From JASLDZ01 sp964242625 (lineage in GTDB: Bacteria > Pseudomonadota > Alphaproteobacteria > Caulobacterales > Caulobacteraceae): a stretch of DNA of 64,000 bases. Location: assembly GCA_964242625.1 (NCBI GenBank), contig CAXTAO010000002.1, forward strand, positions 1 to 64,000, given 5' to 3'. Shown piece after piece: positions 1-8,549 of this stretch. The position numbers were made by a program, and so were the translations under genes. Every line of letters begins with the position of its first letter. The stretch's first letter is position 1. The notes below the pieces were generated by a model. The model saw only the letters and a list, made by a program, of their open reading frames with translations, ran no database searches and was not told the origin of the DNA.

Positions 1-1294
1 CGCCACGAGGGGCGCCGCCGCCCGGCCGTCCGCCGCCGCCGCCGTGAGCGCGACGCGCGTCGCCGGACGCAGGCGCGCGCGAAGCCGCCGGATCGGGCGC
101 GCGCGCCTTTTCGGCGGCGTCCTGGTTGCGCACGGCCTTGGCCATGACGGCCAGCTGCGGATCGCGGCGGCGGTCCTGCGTGGGGATGGTCTGGCGGGTG
201 GCGCGCTGGATATCCTTCAAGAGGCCGCGCTCGTCGTCCGCACAGAAGGCGACCGCTATGCCCGTGGCGCCCGCGCGCGCGGTGCGGCCGATGCGGTGGA
301 CGTAGGCCTCCGGCACGTTGGGCAGCTCGTACTGGACGACGTGGCTCACCGCGTCGATGTCGATGCCGCGCGCGGCGATGTCGGTGGCCACGAGCGCGCG
401 CACGTCTCCCTTCTTGAAGGCGGCCAGGGCCCGCTCGCGCTGGGGTTGGCTCTTGTCGCCGTGGATGGCGGACGCCGAGACGCCGCCCTGCTCGAGGAAC
501 TTGGCCACCCGGTCGGCCCCGCGCTTGGTGCGGGTGAACACGATCGTCCGGGACAGGTGCGCGTCCTCGAACAGCTCCAACAGGAGCTCGCGCTTGCGGT
601 CCGCCTCGATGAAGACGAGCTTCTGGTCGACGCGCTCGACGGTGGACGCCTGGGGCGTCACCTCCACCTTCAGCGGATCGCGCAAGAGCTCGCCCGCGAG
701 CTTGCCGATCTCCACGGGCATGGTGGCCGAGAAGAACAGCGTCTGCCGCTTCTGGGGCAGGTTCTTCACGATGCGGCGGATCGGGATGATGAAGCCCTGG
801 TCGAGCATCTGGTCGGCCTCGTCGAGCACGAAGATCTCGCACTCGCCGAGGAAGGCGGTGTGCTGGCCCAGGTGGTCGAGGAGGCGGCCGGGGGTGGCGA
901 CGAGCACGTCGACACCCTGCGCCAGCGCCTTGATCTGCGGGTTGATCTTGGCCCCGCCGAAGACGACGGCGACCGACAGGCGCAGATGCTTGCCATAGGC
1001 GCGGAAGCTGTCGGCGATCTGCGAGGCTAGTTCGCGCGTCGGCGAGAGCACGAGCACGCGGCAGCCGCGGCGCGGCGCGGGGCGCGGGTCGGCCTGCAGC
1101 CGGTGCAGGATCGGCAGCGCGAAGGCCGCGGTCTTGCCCGTGCCGGTCTGGGCGATGCCCAGGAGGTCGCGGCCGGCCATCACGGGCTCGATCGCCTGCG
1201 CCTGGATGGGGGTTGGGGTGGTGTAGCCCTCGGCGTCGAGCGCGCGGAGGAGGGGCTTGGCGAGGTTCATCGCCTCGAAGCTGGTGGCGGTCAT
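1..1294 (-). CDS. DEAD-box ATP-dependent RNA helicase (RhlE-like), 3' end outside window
   Basis: Unwinds RNA duplexes, typically in ribosome assembly or RNA decay. Translation from the ATG at 1292-1294 stays open to the window edge (at least 431 residues). It shows a Q-motif (TPTPIQAQAI, about residues 26-35), Walker A AQTGTGKT (48-55), PTRELA, DEAD (about 158-161), FSAT in motif III, and motif VI HRIGRTARAG. The last visible stretch is a basic, Ala/Gly-rich tail, usual for RhlE-type helicases, so only part of the disordered C-terminus is probably missing. The gene does not appear in a stop-to-stop scan because its stop lies outside the window. A close paralogue (DeaD, RhlB) cannot be excluded. 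Confidence 0.93.
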   Translation of the reverse strand, partial: MTATSFEAMNLAKPLLRALDAEGYTTPTPIQAQAIEPVMAGRDLLGIAQTGTGKTAAFALPILHRLQADPRPAPRRGCRVLVLSPTRELASQIADSFRAYGKHLRLSVAVVFGGAKINPQIKALAQGVDVLVATPGRLLDHLGQHTAFLGECEIFVLDEADQMLDQGFIIPIRRIVKNLPQKRQTLFFSATMPVEIGKLAGELLRDPLKVEVTPQASTVERVDQKLVFIEADRKRELLLELFEDAHLSRTIVFTRTKRGADRVAKFLEQGGVSASAIHGDKSQPQRERALAAFKKGDVRALVATDIAARGIDIDAVSHVVQYELPNVPEAYVHRIGRTARAGATGIAVAFCADDERGLLKDIQRATRQTIPTQDRRRDPQLAVMAKAVRNQDAAEKARAPDPAASRAPASGDARRAHGGGGGRPGGGAPRG

Positions 1295-1549
1295 GGGGAC
1301 GTCTTTCGCGTCAGGTCCCGGCCGGGGTGTGCGCGAAATCCATGCAGGCGCTCGGCCTCACGTCGCGCTCCCGTCCGGGAGGTCGTGTGGGGGAGCGCCC
1401 CGCGTGCCTGGGCGATCTGATCGGACTTGGCGGCGCTCGACAGGCTAGGATCGCGGTTCTCGCGACCCCCACGCGGCTGGAGCGCCATGCGTCGCCCCGG
1501 GGACCTGCCCCGCAGCGCGTCGGTCACATGCGCGCCAACGCCCTTGAAG

Positions 1550-2254
1550 TCAAGGCGCCGGCCGGCGGAAGGTCGCGGTGCGGGGCGTCCAGGCCCGCGC
1601 GGCGGGGTCGTCCAGGAGCGGCGTGCGCTCCATCCGGCGCACGGCGAAGAACAGCGAGACGCTCGCCAGCGCGGCGTACAAGCACCAGATCGAGGTGAGC
1701 GCATAGGCCTTGAGCGCCAGCACCGCCGCCATGCCGACCAAGGTCACCGCCCCGAACAGCCTCACCCGCGACCGCGAGGAGAGGAGAGGAGCCGCGCAGG
1801 CAGGAAGGGCGTAGATCGCCACCACCCAGGGATGGTTGGTGAGGGGGTTGCGGAAGGCGAGGCAACGGCCCTGCACCACCGCCGTATCCGGCCCGATCAG
1901 GACGGCGCGCCCCGCCCAGAGGCACAGCCCCGCGCCCACGAGCGTCAGCGCCGCGATCGCCCAGCGCCTGCGGCCCGGCGGCTCGACCAGGAACACGGCC
2001 AATCCCATGAGGAAGGGCAGAATCGCCTGGGCGTAGAGCATAAAGGCGACCACGGCCGCGTGTGTCGCCCCCGGCGCGAGCCGCCCGTCCTGCCCCATCC
2101 ACACGAGGCTCTCGGTCAGCTGGTGCCCGGCGAAGAGGAGCGGCAAGGACGCCAGGAGCGCGGTGCGCGGGGTGCGGACCTGCCCAAGCGTGGCCACGCC
2201 CACCGCGCCGATCAACCCGCCGGCGAAGAGGTCCGCCTCGGCGGAGAAGCACAT
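1550..2254 (-). CDS. DUF6629 family integral membrane protein
   Basis: A 234-residue multi-pass protein of unknown function. It opens with MCFSAEADLFAGGLIG, a start characteristic of the DUF6629 family, which is why the ATG at 2252-2254 is chosen over an in-frame start 50 codons upstream whose translation is low-complexity Arg/Pro. About six or seven hydrophobic segments follow, with a conserved-looking HQLTESLVWMGQ stretch near residue 50 and NHPWVVAIYALPA near residue 145. It stands alone between the helicase and a divergent small gene. No function can be inferred beyond the inner membrane. Confidence 0.8.
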   Translation of the reverse strand: MCFSAEADLFAGGLIGAVGVATLGQVRTPRTALLASLPLLFAGHQLTESLVWMGQDGRLAPGATHAAVVAFMLYAQAILPFLMGLAVFLVEPPGRRRWAIAALTLVGAGLCLWAGRAVLIGPDTAVVQGRCLAFRNPLTNHPWVVAIYALPACAAPLLSSRSRVRLFGAVTLVGMAAVLALKAYALTSIWCLYAALASVSLFFAVRRMERTPLLDDPAARAWTPRTATFRRPAP

Positions 2255-2340
2255 AGGCGGCGTCGGCCTCCGGACGGGGAGCACGAGCCTAGCACCGCGC
2301 CCCGGCCGCCTGTAAAGCGGGATGCGAGGGGCGCGCACCC

Positions 2341-2544
2341 ATGGCCTTCGACTGCACCGACTTCGACCCGCCGCCGCCGCCGCGCGAACCCGACCCGCCG
2401 GCACCTCCCGCCGCGCCCAAGGTCACCAAGCGGGACGAGGCGGTGCTCCTGGGCCTCCTCGTGCTCCTGGCGTTCGGACTGCTCGTCGTTCCGATCTCGG
2501 CGGCCTCGCTGATCGACCTCGCGCACTGGCTGCGGCGAGGCTGA
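2341..2544 (+). CDS. Small single-pass membrane protein, hypothetical
   Basis: A 67-residue ORF with a Pro/Asp-rich N-terminus (DPPPPPREPDPPAPPAAP), a charged KVTKRDE patch, then one strong hydrophobic segment (about residues 34-57) and a basic end. This layout suggests a cytoplasmic tail, one helix and a short outside end. It ends 13 nt before the GST gene and reads the same way, so the two are probably co-transcribed. No family recognised. The hydrophobic segment and operon-like spacing support it as real, but such a short GC-rich ORF remains uncertain. Confidence 0.5.
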   Translation: MAFDCTDFDPPPPPREPDPPAPPAAPKVTKRDEAVLLGLLVLLAFGLLVVPISAASLIDLAHWLRRG

Positions 2545-2557
2545 ACAGGCGGCCGCC

Positions 2558-3214
2558 ATGTCCATCGTCATCACGGGCTTCCAGCGCTCCCCCGACGGCG
2601 GCCGCGGCCTCGCGCGCGACACCCGCGTGCGCTGGGCTTTGGAGGAGGCGGGCCGGCCCTACGCCGTGCGACCTGTCTCCTTCGCGGGGCTGAAGGCCCC
2701 GTCGCACGTGGCGCTCAACCCCTTCGGCCAGATCCCCACCTATGAGGAGGGCGACCTCGTCCTGTTCGAGAGCGGGGCGATCGTGCTGCATGTCGCCGAG
2801 CGGCACGGGGGCGGGCTCCTGCCCGCCGCGTCGGAGGCGCGGGCGCGGGCGATAGGCTGGATGTTCGCCGCGCTGAACACGGTGGAGCCGCCGATCCTCG
2901 ACCTCCTGGTCGCTCGCTTCGCCGAGGGGCAGGCGCCCTGGGCGGTCGAACGCCTGCCGCTGGTGCTGGACCGTATCCGCGCACGGCTGGCCCCCCTGGC
3001 GGCCCGCCTGGCCGGGGCGGAGTGGCTGGACGGGGCCTTCAGCGCCGGCGACCTCATGATGGTGTCGGTCCTCTTGCGGCTGCGGCCCTCGGGGCTCCTG
3101 GACGAGCACGCCGAACTCGCCGCCTATGTCGCACGGGGCGAGGCGCGGCCCGCCTACGCGCGCGCCTACGCCGCCCAGGCGGCCGACTTCGCCGCCGCGC
3201 CGGCGACCGGGTGA
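2558..3214 (+). CDS. Glutathione S-transferase family protein
   Basis: A 218-residue cytosolic GST-like enzyme, expected to conjugate or reduce substrates with glutathione. The N-terminal thioredoxin-like domain (about 1-85) has the family signatures RWALEEAGRPY, NPFGQIPTYEEGDLVLFESGAIVLHVAE (cis-Pro loop and ESGAI glutathione-contact motif). An all-alpha C-terminal domain follows, with WLDGAFSAGDLMMVSVL, the usual N-capping box region. Substrate cannot be assigned. It follows a small membrane protein gene closely and converges on the deacetylase-like gene. Confidence 0.88.
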   Translation: MSIVITGFQRSPDGGRGLARDTRVRWALEEAGRPYAVRPVSFAGLKAPSHVALNPFGQIPTYEEGDLVLFESGAIVLHVAERHGGGLLPAASEARARAIGWMFAALNTVEPPILDLLVARFAEGQAPWAVERLPLVLDRIRARLAPLAARLAGAEWLDGAFSAGDLMMVSVLLRLRPSGLLDEHAELAAYVARGEARPAYARAYAAQAADFAAAPATG

Positions 3215-3238
3215 GCGGAGATCAGCCGCACTGACGAC

Positions 3239-3259
3239 CAGCTGAGCGTCGCTCAGCTG
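3239..3259. terminator. Perfect 9-bp inverted repeat between convergent genes
   Basis: CAGCTGAGC (3239-3247), loop GTC, GCTCAGCTG (3251-3259). The stem is perfect, lies between the GST stop and the end of the convergent deacetylase-like gene, and overlaps the latter's stop codon. It could act as a two-way terminator. There is no T-run on either side, so intrinsic termination is not certain. Confidence 0.55.
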
Positions 3260-4167
3260 TGGCGCGCCCAGGCGGCGGCCGCGGCGCGATGAAGGGTGGC
3301 GTGGCGGCGCGCCAGCGCGTCGATGTCGGCCCCGTAGCCGCCGCCGATCACGCCGCACACCGGCGCTCCCGCGCCGAGGCAGCGCTCCAGCACGTAGCCG
3401 TCCCTCGCGAGGAGCCCGGCGTCGGTTAGCGCCAGCCGGCCGAGCCGGTCGTCCGCATGCGGATCGACGCCCGCGTTGTAGAAGACGAGGTCGGGCCGCA
3501 CGCGATCCAGTAGGCCGGGCAGGTGCTCGGCGACCGTGGCGAGGTAGGCAGCGTCCTCCGTCCTGTCCGCCAGGTCGATGTCGAGATCGCTGCGGGCGCG
3601 ACGGGCGGGGAAGTTCTTCTCTCCGTGCACCGACCAGGTGAACACGCGCGGGTCGTCTTCGAAGATGAAGGCGGTGCCGTCGCCCTGGTGCACGTCGAGG
3701 TCGACCACCAGCACGCGCGCCACCTGCCCCTCGTCGAGCAGCGCCTGGGCGGCCACCGCCACGTCGTTGAACACGCAGAAGCCCGCGCCGTAGCCGCGCG
3801 CCGCATGGTGGCTGCCGCCCGCGGTGTTGCAGCTGAGCCCGCCTTCGAGCGCCAGCCGCGCCGCCAGGAGCGTGCCCCCCACCGCCGCCCGCGACCGGGC
3901 GACGACAGAGGGCGTCATCGGCAGCCCCAGCCTGCGCACCGCCCCGCTGTCGAGCGCGCCCTCGAACACCGCCTGCACGTAGAGGGGGTCGTGCACGCCG
4001 GTCAGGAGCTCGAAGCTGGCGGGCTCCGGTTCGCGGAAGCCGTCGGGGGCGAGCCCCTCTTCCAGCAGCACGCGCGCCAGCCGCTCGAACTTGTTCATGG
4101 GGAAGCGGTGGCCGGCCGGCATGTCGGCGCGATAGGCGGGGTGGTGCACGAAGGGCGGCGGGCTCAC
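3253..4167 (-). CDS. Histone deacetylase family (acetoin utilisation-like) hydrolase
   Basis: A 304-residue class II-type HDAC superfamily zinc hydrolase, likely acting on acetyl-lysine or acetylpolyamines. Signature stretches: HHPAYRADMPAGHRFPMNKF at the N-terminus, the catalytic HH pair in GGSHHAARGYGAGFCVFND, zinc ligands in VDLDVHQGDGT, WSVHGEKNFPARRARSDLDID, and the Asp in YNAGVDPHADDRLG. The GTG start at 4165-4167 has a GAGG-like Shine-Dalgarno just upstream and gives the usual family N-terminus. The longer in-frame ORF runs antisense through ubiA and is rejected. Divergent from ubiA with 46 nt between. Confidence 0.88.
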   Translation of the reverse strand: MSPPPFVHHPAYRADMPAGHRFPMNKFERLARVLLEEGLAPDGFREPEPASFELLTGVHDPLYVQAVFEGALDSGAVRRLGLPMTPSVVARSRAAVGGTLLAARLALEGGLSCNTAGGSHHAARGYGAGFCVFNDVAVAAQALLDEGQVARVLVVDLDVHQGDGTAFIFEDDPRVFTWSVHGEKNFPARRARSDLDIDLADRTEDAAYLATVAEHLPGLLDRVRPDLVFYNAGVDPHADDRLGRLALTDAGLLARDGYVLERCLGAGAPVCGVIGGGYGADIDALARRHATLHRAAAAAWARHS

Positions 4168-4213
4168 CTCGCGCAGGTGGGAGCGGGCGCGCCGCTGCGC
4201 TACACCGCGCGCG

Positions 4214-5134
4214 ATGACCGACGTCCTGCCCGACGCCGCCCCCGCCAACTGGGTCGACCGCCGCGCGCCGCCCGCGCTGCGCCCATGGCTGAAGCTCGGC
4301 CGCTTCGACCGGCCGGCGGGCGTCTGGCTCCTCCTCCTGCCCGGCTGGCAGGCGATCGCGCTGGCGTGCGCGGGGCGGGGCGCCTGGCCCGACTTGCGGC
4401 TCCTCGCGCTGTTCGCCGTGGGCGCGCTCGTGATGCGCGCGGCGGGGTGCGCCTTCAACGACCTGGTCGACCGCGACCTCGACCGCCGGGTGGCGCGCAC
4501 CGCTTTGCGGCCGGTGGCGTCCGGGGCGATCAGCCGGCGCGCGGCCTTGGCCTTCGCGGTGGGGCTGAGCCTTGTGGGGCTTCTGGTCCTCCTGCAGCTG
4601 CGGCCGACGGCCGTGGCCCTGGGTGTGGCCTCGGTGGGCCTGGTCGCGGCCTATCCGTTCATGAAGCGGATCACCTGGTGGCCGCAGGCGTGGCTCGGGC
4701 TCACCTTCAACTGGCCGGCGCTGGTCGGCTACGCCGCCGCGGGCGGGACCGATTGGGCGGCGGCGCTCCTGCTCTACGCCGGCGGGATCGCCTGGACGCT
4801 CGGCTACGACACCATCTACGCCCTCCAGGACGTGGAGGACGACGCCCTCGCGGGGGTGCGCTCGTCCGCCCGTCGCCTCGGCGCACGGGCGCCGCGCGCG
4901 ATTGGGGTCTTCTACGTCGCGGCCGCCGTGCTGGCGTTTGCCGCCCTGTGCAAGGCGGGTGACCCGGCGGCGGTGTGCCTGCTCGGCTGGGTCGCGTACG
5001 CCGCCCATCTCGGCTGGCAGGCCGTGCGCGTGCGCGTCGACGATCCCCGGCGTGCGCTCCGCCTGTTTCGCGCCAACCGCGAGGCGGGGCTCCTCCTGTT
5101 CGCCGCCTGCGCCCTCCTGGCCATGCGGAGGTGA
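4214..5134 (+). CDS. ubiA: 4-hydroxybenzoate polyprenyltransferase
   Basis: Attaches the polyprenyl tail to 4-hydroxybenzoate in ubiquinone synthesis, at the inner membrane. 306 residues with about eight or nine hydrophobic helices. Both Asp-rich prenyl-diphosphate motifs are present: NDLVDRDLDRRVART (about residues 84-98) and YALQDVEDD (about 197-205). KLGRFDRPAGVWLLLLPGW at the N-terminus is typical. The 3' end overlaps the next gene by 4 nt (GTGA), so the two are translationally coupled. Confidence 0.95.
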   Translation: MTDVLPDAAPANWVDRRAPPALRPWLKLGRFDRPAGVWLLLLPGWQAIALACAGRGAWPDLRLLALFAVGALVMRAAGCAFNDLVDRDLDRRVARTALRPVASGAISRRAALAFAVGLSLVGLLVLLQLRPTAVALGVASVGLVAAYPFMKRITWWPQAWLGLTFNWPALVGYAAAGGTDWAAALLLYAGGIAWTLGYDTIYALQDVEDDALAGVRSSARRLGARAPRAIGVFYVAAAVLAFAALCKAGDPAAVCLLGWVAYAAHLGWQAVRVRVDDPRRALRLFRANREAGLLLFAACALLAMRR

Positions 5135-5787
5135 TCGCGCCGGAGGCGAGGCGCGCGTTCATCCTGGAGCACACCCGGCTGCAGGCGCCGCCGCACGCGC
5201 CCGAGCTCCGGCTCCATCTCGCCGACGAGGTGACGCCGCTTTGGCGCATGACGGAGGAGGCGCTCGCCGCCATCGGCCTGCCGCCGCCGTTCTGGGCCTT
5301 CGCCTGGGCGGGCGGCCAGGCGCTGGCGCGGTGGCTCCTCGACCATCCCGACGAGGTGCGCGGGCGGCGCGTGCTCGACTTCGCCTCCGGTTCGGGGCTG
5401 GTCGGGATCGCGGCGGCGCGGGCGGGGGCGGCGCGCGTGCTGTGCGCCGACATCGACCCGTTCTGCGCGCCGGCCGCCCGGCTCAACGCGGACGCCAACG
5501 GGGTGGAGGTCGAGACCACCGACGCCGACCTCCTCAACGCGGCTCCGCCCGCCTGGGCGGAGGTGGTCTGCGCGGGCGACATCGCCTACGAGCGCCCGCT
5601 GGCCGGGCGGGTGCGCGGCTGGCTCGGCCAGGCGCGGCGGGGCGGCGCGCGCGTGCTGGTCGGCGACCCGGGCCGCAGCTATTTCGACCCGGCCGGCCTC
5701 ACGCCGCTCGCCGAGTACCGCGTCGCCACCACCCGCGAGCTGGAGGACGCCGAGATCAAGCGCACCGGCGTGTGGTCGCTCGATTGA
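5131..5787 (+). CDS. Class I SAM methyltransferase, ETFB-lysine methyltransferase-like
   Basis: A 218-residue Rossmann methyltransferase. Motif I is VLDFASGSGLVGIAAARAG (about residues 80-98), followed by VLCADIDPF and AGDIAYERPLAGRV in place of the usual post-motif. The FWAFAWAGGQALARWLL stretch (about 51-67) is seen in the family that includes electron-transfer-flavoprotein beta lysine methyltransferase and nicotinamide N-methyltransferase-like proteins. GTG start overlapping the ubiA stop as GTGA. Substrate is inferred from family resemblance only. A role linked to quinone metabolism through ubiA coupling is possible but unproven. Confidence 0.8.
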   Translation: MIAPEARRAFILEHTRLQAPPHAPELRLHLADEVTPLWRMTEEALAAIGLPPPFWAFAWAGGQALARWLLDHPDEVRGRRVLDFASGSGLVGIAAARAGAARVLCADIDPFCAPAARLNADANGVEVETTDADLLNAAPPAWAEVVCAGDIAYERPLAGRVRGWLGQARRGGARVLVGDPGRSYFDPAGLTPLAEYRVATTRELEDAEIKRTGVWSLD

Positions 5788-5837
5788 CTCGCACGCTCAC
5801 GTAGGTGAACAATACGGGAACATAGTGGGTGGGGCCG

Positions 5838-6179
5838 ATGCGGACAGACGGAAAGATCGACTATGTCGAGCTCCCCGGAGGCGACTTGCCCGCTGTGAAG
5901 CGCTTCTACGCCGACGCGTTCGGCTGGCGCTTCACCGACTACGGCCCGAGCTACGCCGCTTTCGACGAGGGGCTGGAGGGCGGCTTCCAAGCCGACCGCG
6001 CCGAGGCGGCGCTCGCGCCGCTCGTGGTGCTTTGGGCCGACGACCTGGAGGCCATGCAGCAGCGGGTGGAGGCGGCGGGGGCGACCGTCACGCGCGCCAT
6101 CTTCGCCTTCCCCGGCGGCCGCCGCTTCCACTTCCGCGACCCGGCCGGGACCGAACTGGCGGTGGTCACGAGCGCCTAG
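5838..6179 (+). CDS. VOC family (glyoxalase/bleomycin-resistance fold) protein
   Basis: 113 residues forming one vicinal-oxygen-chelate domain: KIDYVELPGGDLPAVKRFYADAFGWRF at the start, and FPGGRRFHFRDPAGTELAVVTSA at the end, the usual last strand. VOC proteins act as metal-dependent lyases, dioxygenases or binding proteins, and this one cannot be assigned a substrate. The ATG at 5838 is preferred over a GTG three codons earlier. Its TAG stop shares the tetranucleotide CTAG with the stop of the convergent epimerase gene. Confidence 0.85.
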   Translation: MRTDGKIDYVELPGGDLPAVKRFYADAFGWRFTDYGPSYAAFDEGLEGGFQADRAEAALAPLVVLWADDLEAMQQRVEAAGATVTRAIFAFPGGRRFHFRDPAGTELAVVTSA

Positions 6180-7048
6180 CGCGCGGGCACGCGGAAGTCG
6201 GGCTGGAAGGGGCGCGGCGCCCAGCCGAAGTCGCGGCGCGCCGGCCCGCCGTCGAAGGCCAGGTCCTCGTCCATGCGCGCGCCCATGGCGCCGGTCGCGC
6301 CGGGCACGAGGGGAGAGGCGAGCCACAGCGCCGCGGCCCACACCGGCGGGGGCAGGTGGACGAGCCGGGGCGCGAGGCCCAGCCCCTCGAACACGCGACG
6401 GCACATCCCCGCGTAGGTCAGCGTCTCGCCGCCGGGCAGATCGTAGGCGCGACCTGCGGTCGCCGCACTCGCCAGCGCCTGCAGCACGCCCCGGGCTAGG
6501 TCGTCGGCGTGCACGGGTTGGCGCCGCCCCCGCCCGCGGCCCGCGATCGGCAGCACGCGCCACCGCCGCGCCAGTGAAGCCAGTCGAGAGACGTTGGCGT
6601 CCAGCCCCTCGGCGTAGATCAGCGTGGGCCGCAGCACCGTGACCGCCGCGCCCAAGGCCTGCGCCCACGCGAGGAGCCGGTCCTCGCCCTCCGCCAGGCG
6701 CCGCGCCGTCTCGCGCTCGCCGGTGTGGGGCGAGCGTTCTTTGGTCCAGCGGCTGGTCGACGACACCGCCACGAGCCGCCGCACCCCGGCCCGCTCCAGC
6801 GCGGGCAGGGCGGGCGGCAGGAGCCAGACGGGGCAGAGCGCCAGCGCCTCCTTCGCGGCGGGGAGCTCGGCGCGTGGGTCGCGCAGGTTGGCGCGCGTCC
6901 ACCGCCAGGCGTCCGCCCCTGTCGGCGGCTCGCGGCTGACGGCGAGGAGCGGGCGTCCCTCCGCGTGCGCCGGGACGAAGCGCCCGATCAGGCTCGTCGC
7001 GCCGAGCACGAGGAGGGGCTCGGCCTCCGGCGCGCCCAACGCGCTCAC
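6176..7048 (-). CDS. NAD(P)-dependent epimerase/dehydratase-like SDR
   Basis: 290 residues of the extended SDR/atypical SDR superfamily. The nucleotide-binding loop is LVLGATSLIGRFV (about 13-25). RRLVAVSSTSRW carries the central Ser, and VLRPTLIYAEGLD is typical of NDUFA9-like or epimerase-like members. The expected YxxxK catalytic pair is not evident (WTKERSPHTGERE follows the Ser strand), so this may be a non-catalytic or atypical member. GTG start at 7046-7048. The C-terminal part contains GGETLTYAGMCRRVFEGLG, the usual substrate-domain helix. No pathway partner nearby. Confidence 0.78.
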   Translation of the reverse strand: MSALGAPEAEPLLVLGATSLIGRFVPAHAEGRPLLAVSREPPTGADAWRWTRANLRDPRAELPAAKEALALCPVWLLPPALPALERAGVRRLVAVSSTSRWTKERSPHTGERETARRLAEGEDRLLAWAQALGAAVTVLRPTLIYAEGLDANVSRLASLARRWRVLPIAGRGRGRRQPVHADDLARGVLQALASAATAGRAYDLPGGETLTYAGMCRRVFEGLGLAPRLVHLPPPVWAAALWLASPLVPGATGAMGARMDEDLAFDGGPARRDFGWAPRPFQPDFRVPAR

Positions 7049-7217
7049 CGGCCGAAGCTCGCCGAGGTCGGCGCGGAGAGGGGGCGGTCGCTCATGCGCG
7101 CCTTCCTAACAGGCCGAACCGCCCTCGGCAGCAGCCCCGCGCCGCTTCGGCTTGCCCGCCGGGCGCCCCGCGGCCATATCCGGTGCTCCGAAACGCCCTG
7201 ATCGAGACCTAGCCCGC

Positions 7218-8549
7218 ATGGACGAGAGCCTGCTGCATGACGTCGTCCAAGCCGCCCTGCGCGCGGGGGCGGATGCGGCGGAGGCGGCGGGTTCGGAGAG
7301 CCGCGCGCTGTCGGTCACCGTGCGCCGGGGCGAGCTGGAGGAGGTGGAGCGCGAGGAGAGCCGCGACCTCTCGCTCCGCGTCTTCGTGGGGCGCCGCCCC
7401 GCCTCCGTTTCCGGCTCGGACATCTCGCCGGAGGCGCGCGCGCGGCTCGTGGAGCGCGCGGTCGCCATGGCGCGGCTCGCGCCGGAGGACCTCTATGCCG
7501 GGCTCCTGCCCCGGGAGCGCCTCGCCAAGGATGCGGCGCCCGAGCTCGACCTCCTGGACGCCGCCGAGCCCGTCGCTGAGGCGCTGGAGGCGCGCGCCGC
7601 CGCGGCGGACGCGGCCACCTGGGAGGTGGCGGGCGTCAGCAACACCGACGGGGCGTCGGCGTCCTGGTCGCTCGGCCGCTGGCGGCTGGTCACCTCCGAA
7701 GGGTTCTCGGGTTTCCAGACCGCCTCAACCTTTGGCCTGTCCGCGTCGGCGGTGGCGGGCGAAGGCGCGGGGATGGAGCGGGGCGGCGAGGGCCGCAGCA
7801 CCCGCCACGCTGCCGACCTGCCAGAGCCCGCCGACGTCGGGGCCCGCGCGGGCGAGCGCGCCACCGCCCGGCTCGGCGCGCGCAAGATCGCCAGCCGCAC
7901 CGCGCCCGTCCTGTTCGAGAACCGGCTGGCCACCTCGCTCCTGTCACCCTTCGTCGGCGCGATCTCGGGCGCCGCGGTGGCGCGCGGCGTGTCCTTCCTC
8001 AAGGACCGGCTGGGCCGGCCGGTGTTCGCGCCGGGCGTCGAGATCGTCGACGAGCCCTGGCGCGTGCGCGGCCTCGGCTCGGCCGGCTTCGACGACGAGG
8101 GTGCGCCGACCGCGCCCGGGTCGCTCGTCTCCGGGGGCATGCTGCAGTTCTGGCTCCTGAACGCCGCCAGCGCACGCCAGCTGGGGATGGAGACTACGGG
8201 CCACGCCCGGCGGGGCGGGGCGGGGCCGGCGGGCGTCGGCCCGCACAATCTGACCGTCCGCCCCGGCGCCGAGACGCCCGACGCCCTGATGCGCGCGGCG
8301 GGGGAGGGGCTCGTGGTCACCTCCATGTTCGGCCCCTCGCTCAACGCCAACACGGGCGACTGGTCGGCGGGCGTGTCGGGCGTGTGGTGGGAGGGCGGCG
8401 CCCCAGCCTATCCGGTCACCGAGCTGACGGTCGCGGGCAACCTCCTCGAAATCTACGCGCGGCTGGTGATCGCCTCCGACCTCGAGATCCGCGGTGCTTC
8501 CAACAGCCCGAGCCTCTTCGTGGACGCCCTGGCCGTCGCGGGCGCGTGA
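7218..8549 (+). CDS. pmbA: TldD/PmbA family metallopeptidase regulator subunit (PmbA/TldE)
   Basis: 443 residues, matching the PmbA/TldE partner of the TldD/TldE heterodimeric protease (microcin maturation, CcdA degradation in E. coli). Signatures: GADAAEA near the N-terminus, LSVTVRRGELEEVEREESRDLSLRVFVG, and GVGPHNLTVRPG plus MFGPSLNANTGDWSAGVSG in the C-terminal domain. PmbA-type subunits lack the HExxxH of TldD, and none is seen here. The ATG at 7218 gives the standard start. Its stop overlaps the next gene's GTG (GTGA). Confidence 0.92.
   Translation: MDESLLHDVVQAALRAGADAAEAAGSESRALSVTVRRGELEEVEREESRDLSLRVFVGRRPASVSGSDISPEARARLVERAVAMARLAPEDLYAGLLPRERLAKDAAPELDLLDAAEPVAEALEARAAAADAATWEVAGVSNTDGASASWSLGRWRLVTSEGFSGFQTASTFGLSASAVAGEGAGMERGGEGRSTRHAADLPEPADVGARAGERATARLGARKIASRTAPVLFENRLATSLLSPFVGAISGAAVARGVSFLKDRLGRPVFAPGVEIVDEPWRVRGLGSAGFDDEGAPTAPGSLVSGGMLQFWLLNAASARQLGMETTGHARRGGAGPAGVGPHNLTVRPGAETPDALMRAAGEGLVVTSMFGPSLNANTGDWSAGVSGVWWEGGAPAYPVTELTVAGNLLEIYARLVIASDLEIRGASNSPSLFVDALAVAGA

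Noticed and set aside
2423..5008. 861-codon open frame on the minus strand
   Set aside because: Runs antisense through GST and ubiA, both of which have clear motifs. The translation is Arg/Gly/Pro low-complexity, a shadow of high GC third positions.
7046..7095. ATG at 7093-7095 opening a 16-codon frame that overlaps the epimerase GTG
   Set aside because: Out of frame with the epimerase and too short. Considered as a leader or a frameshifted true start, but the family N-terminus begins well from the GTG.
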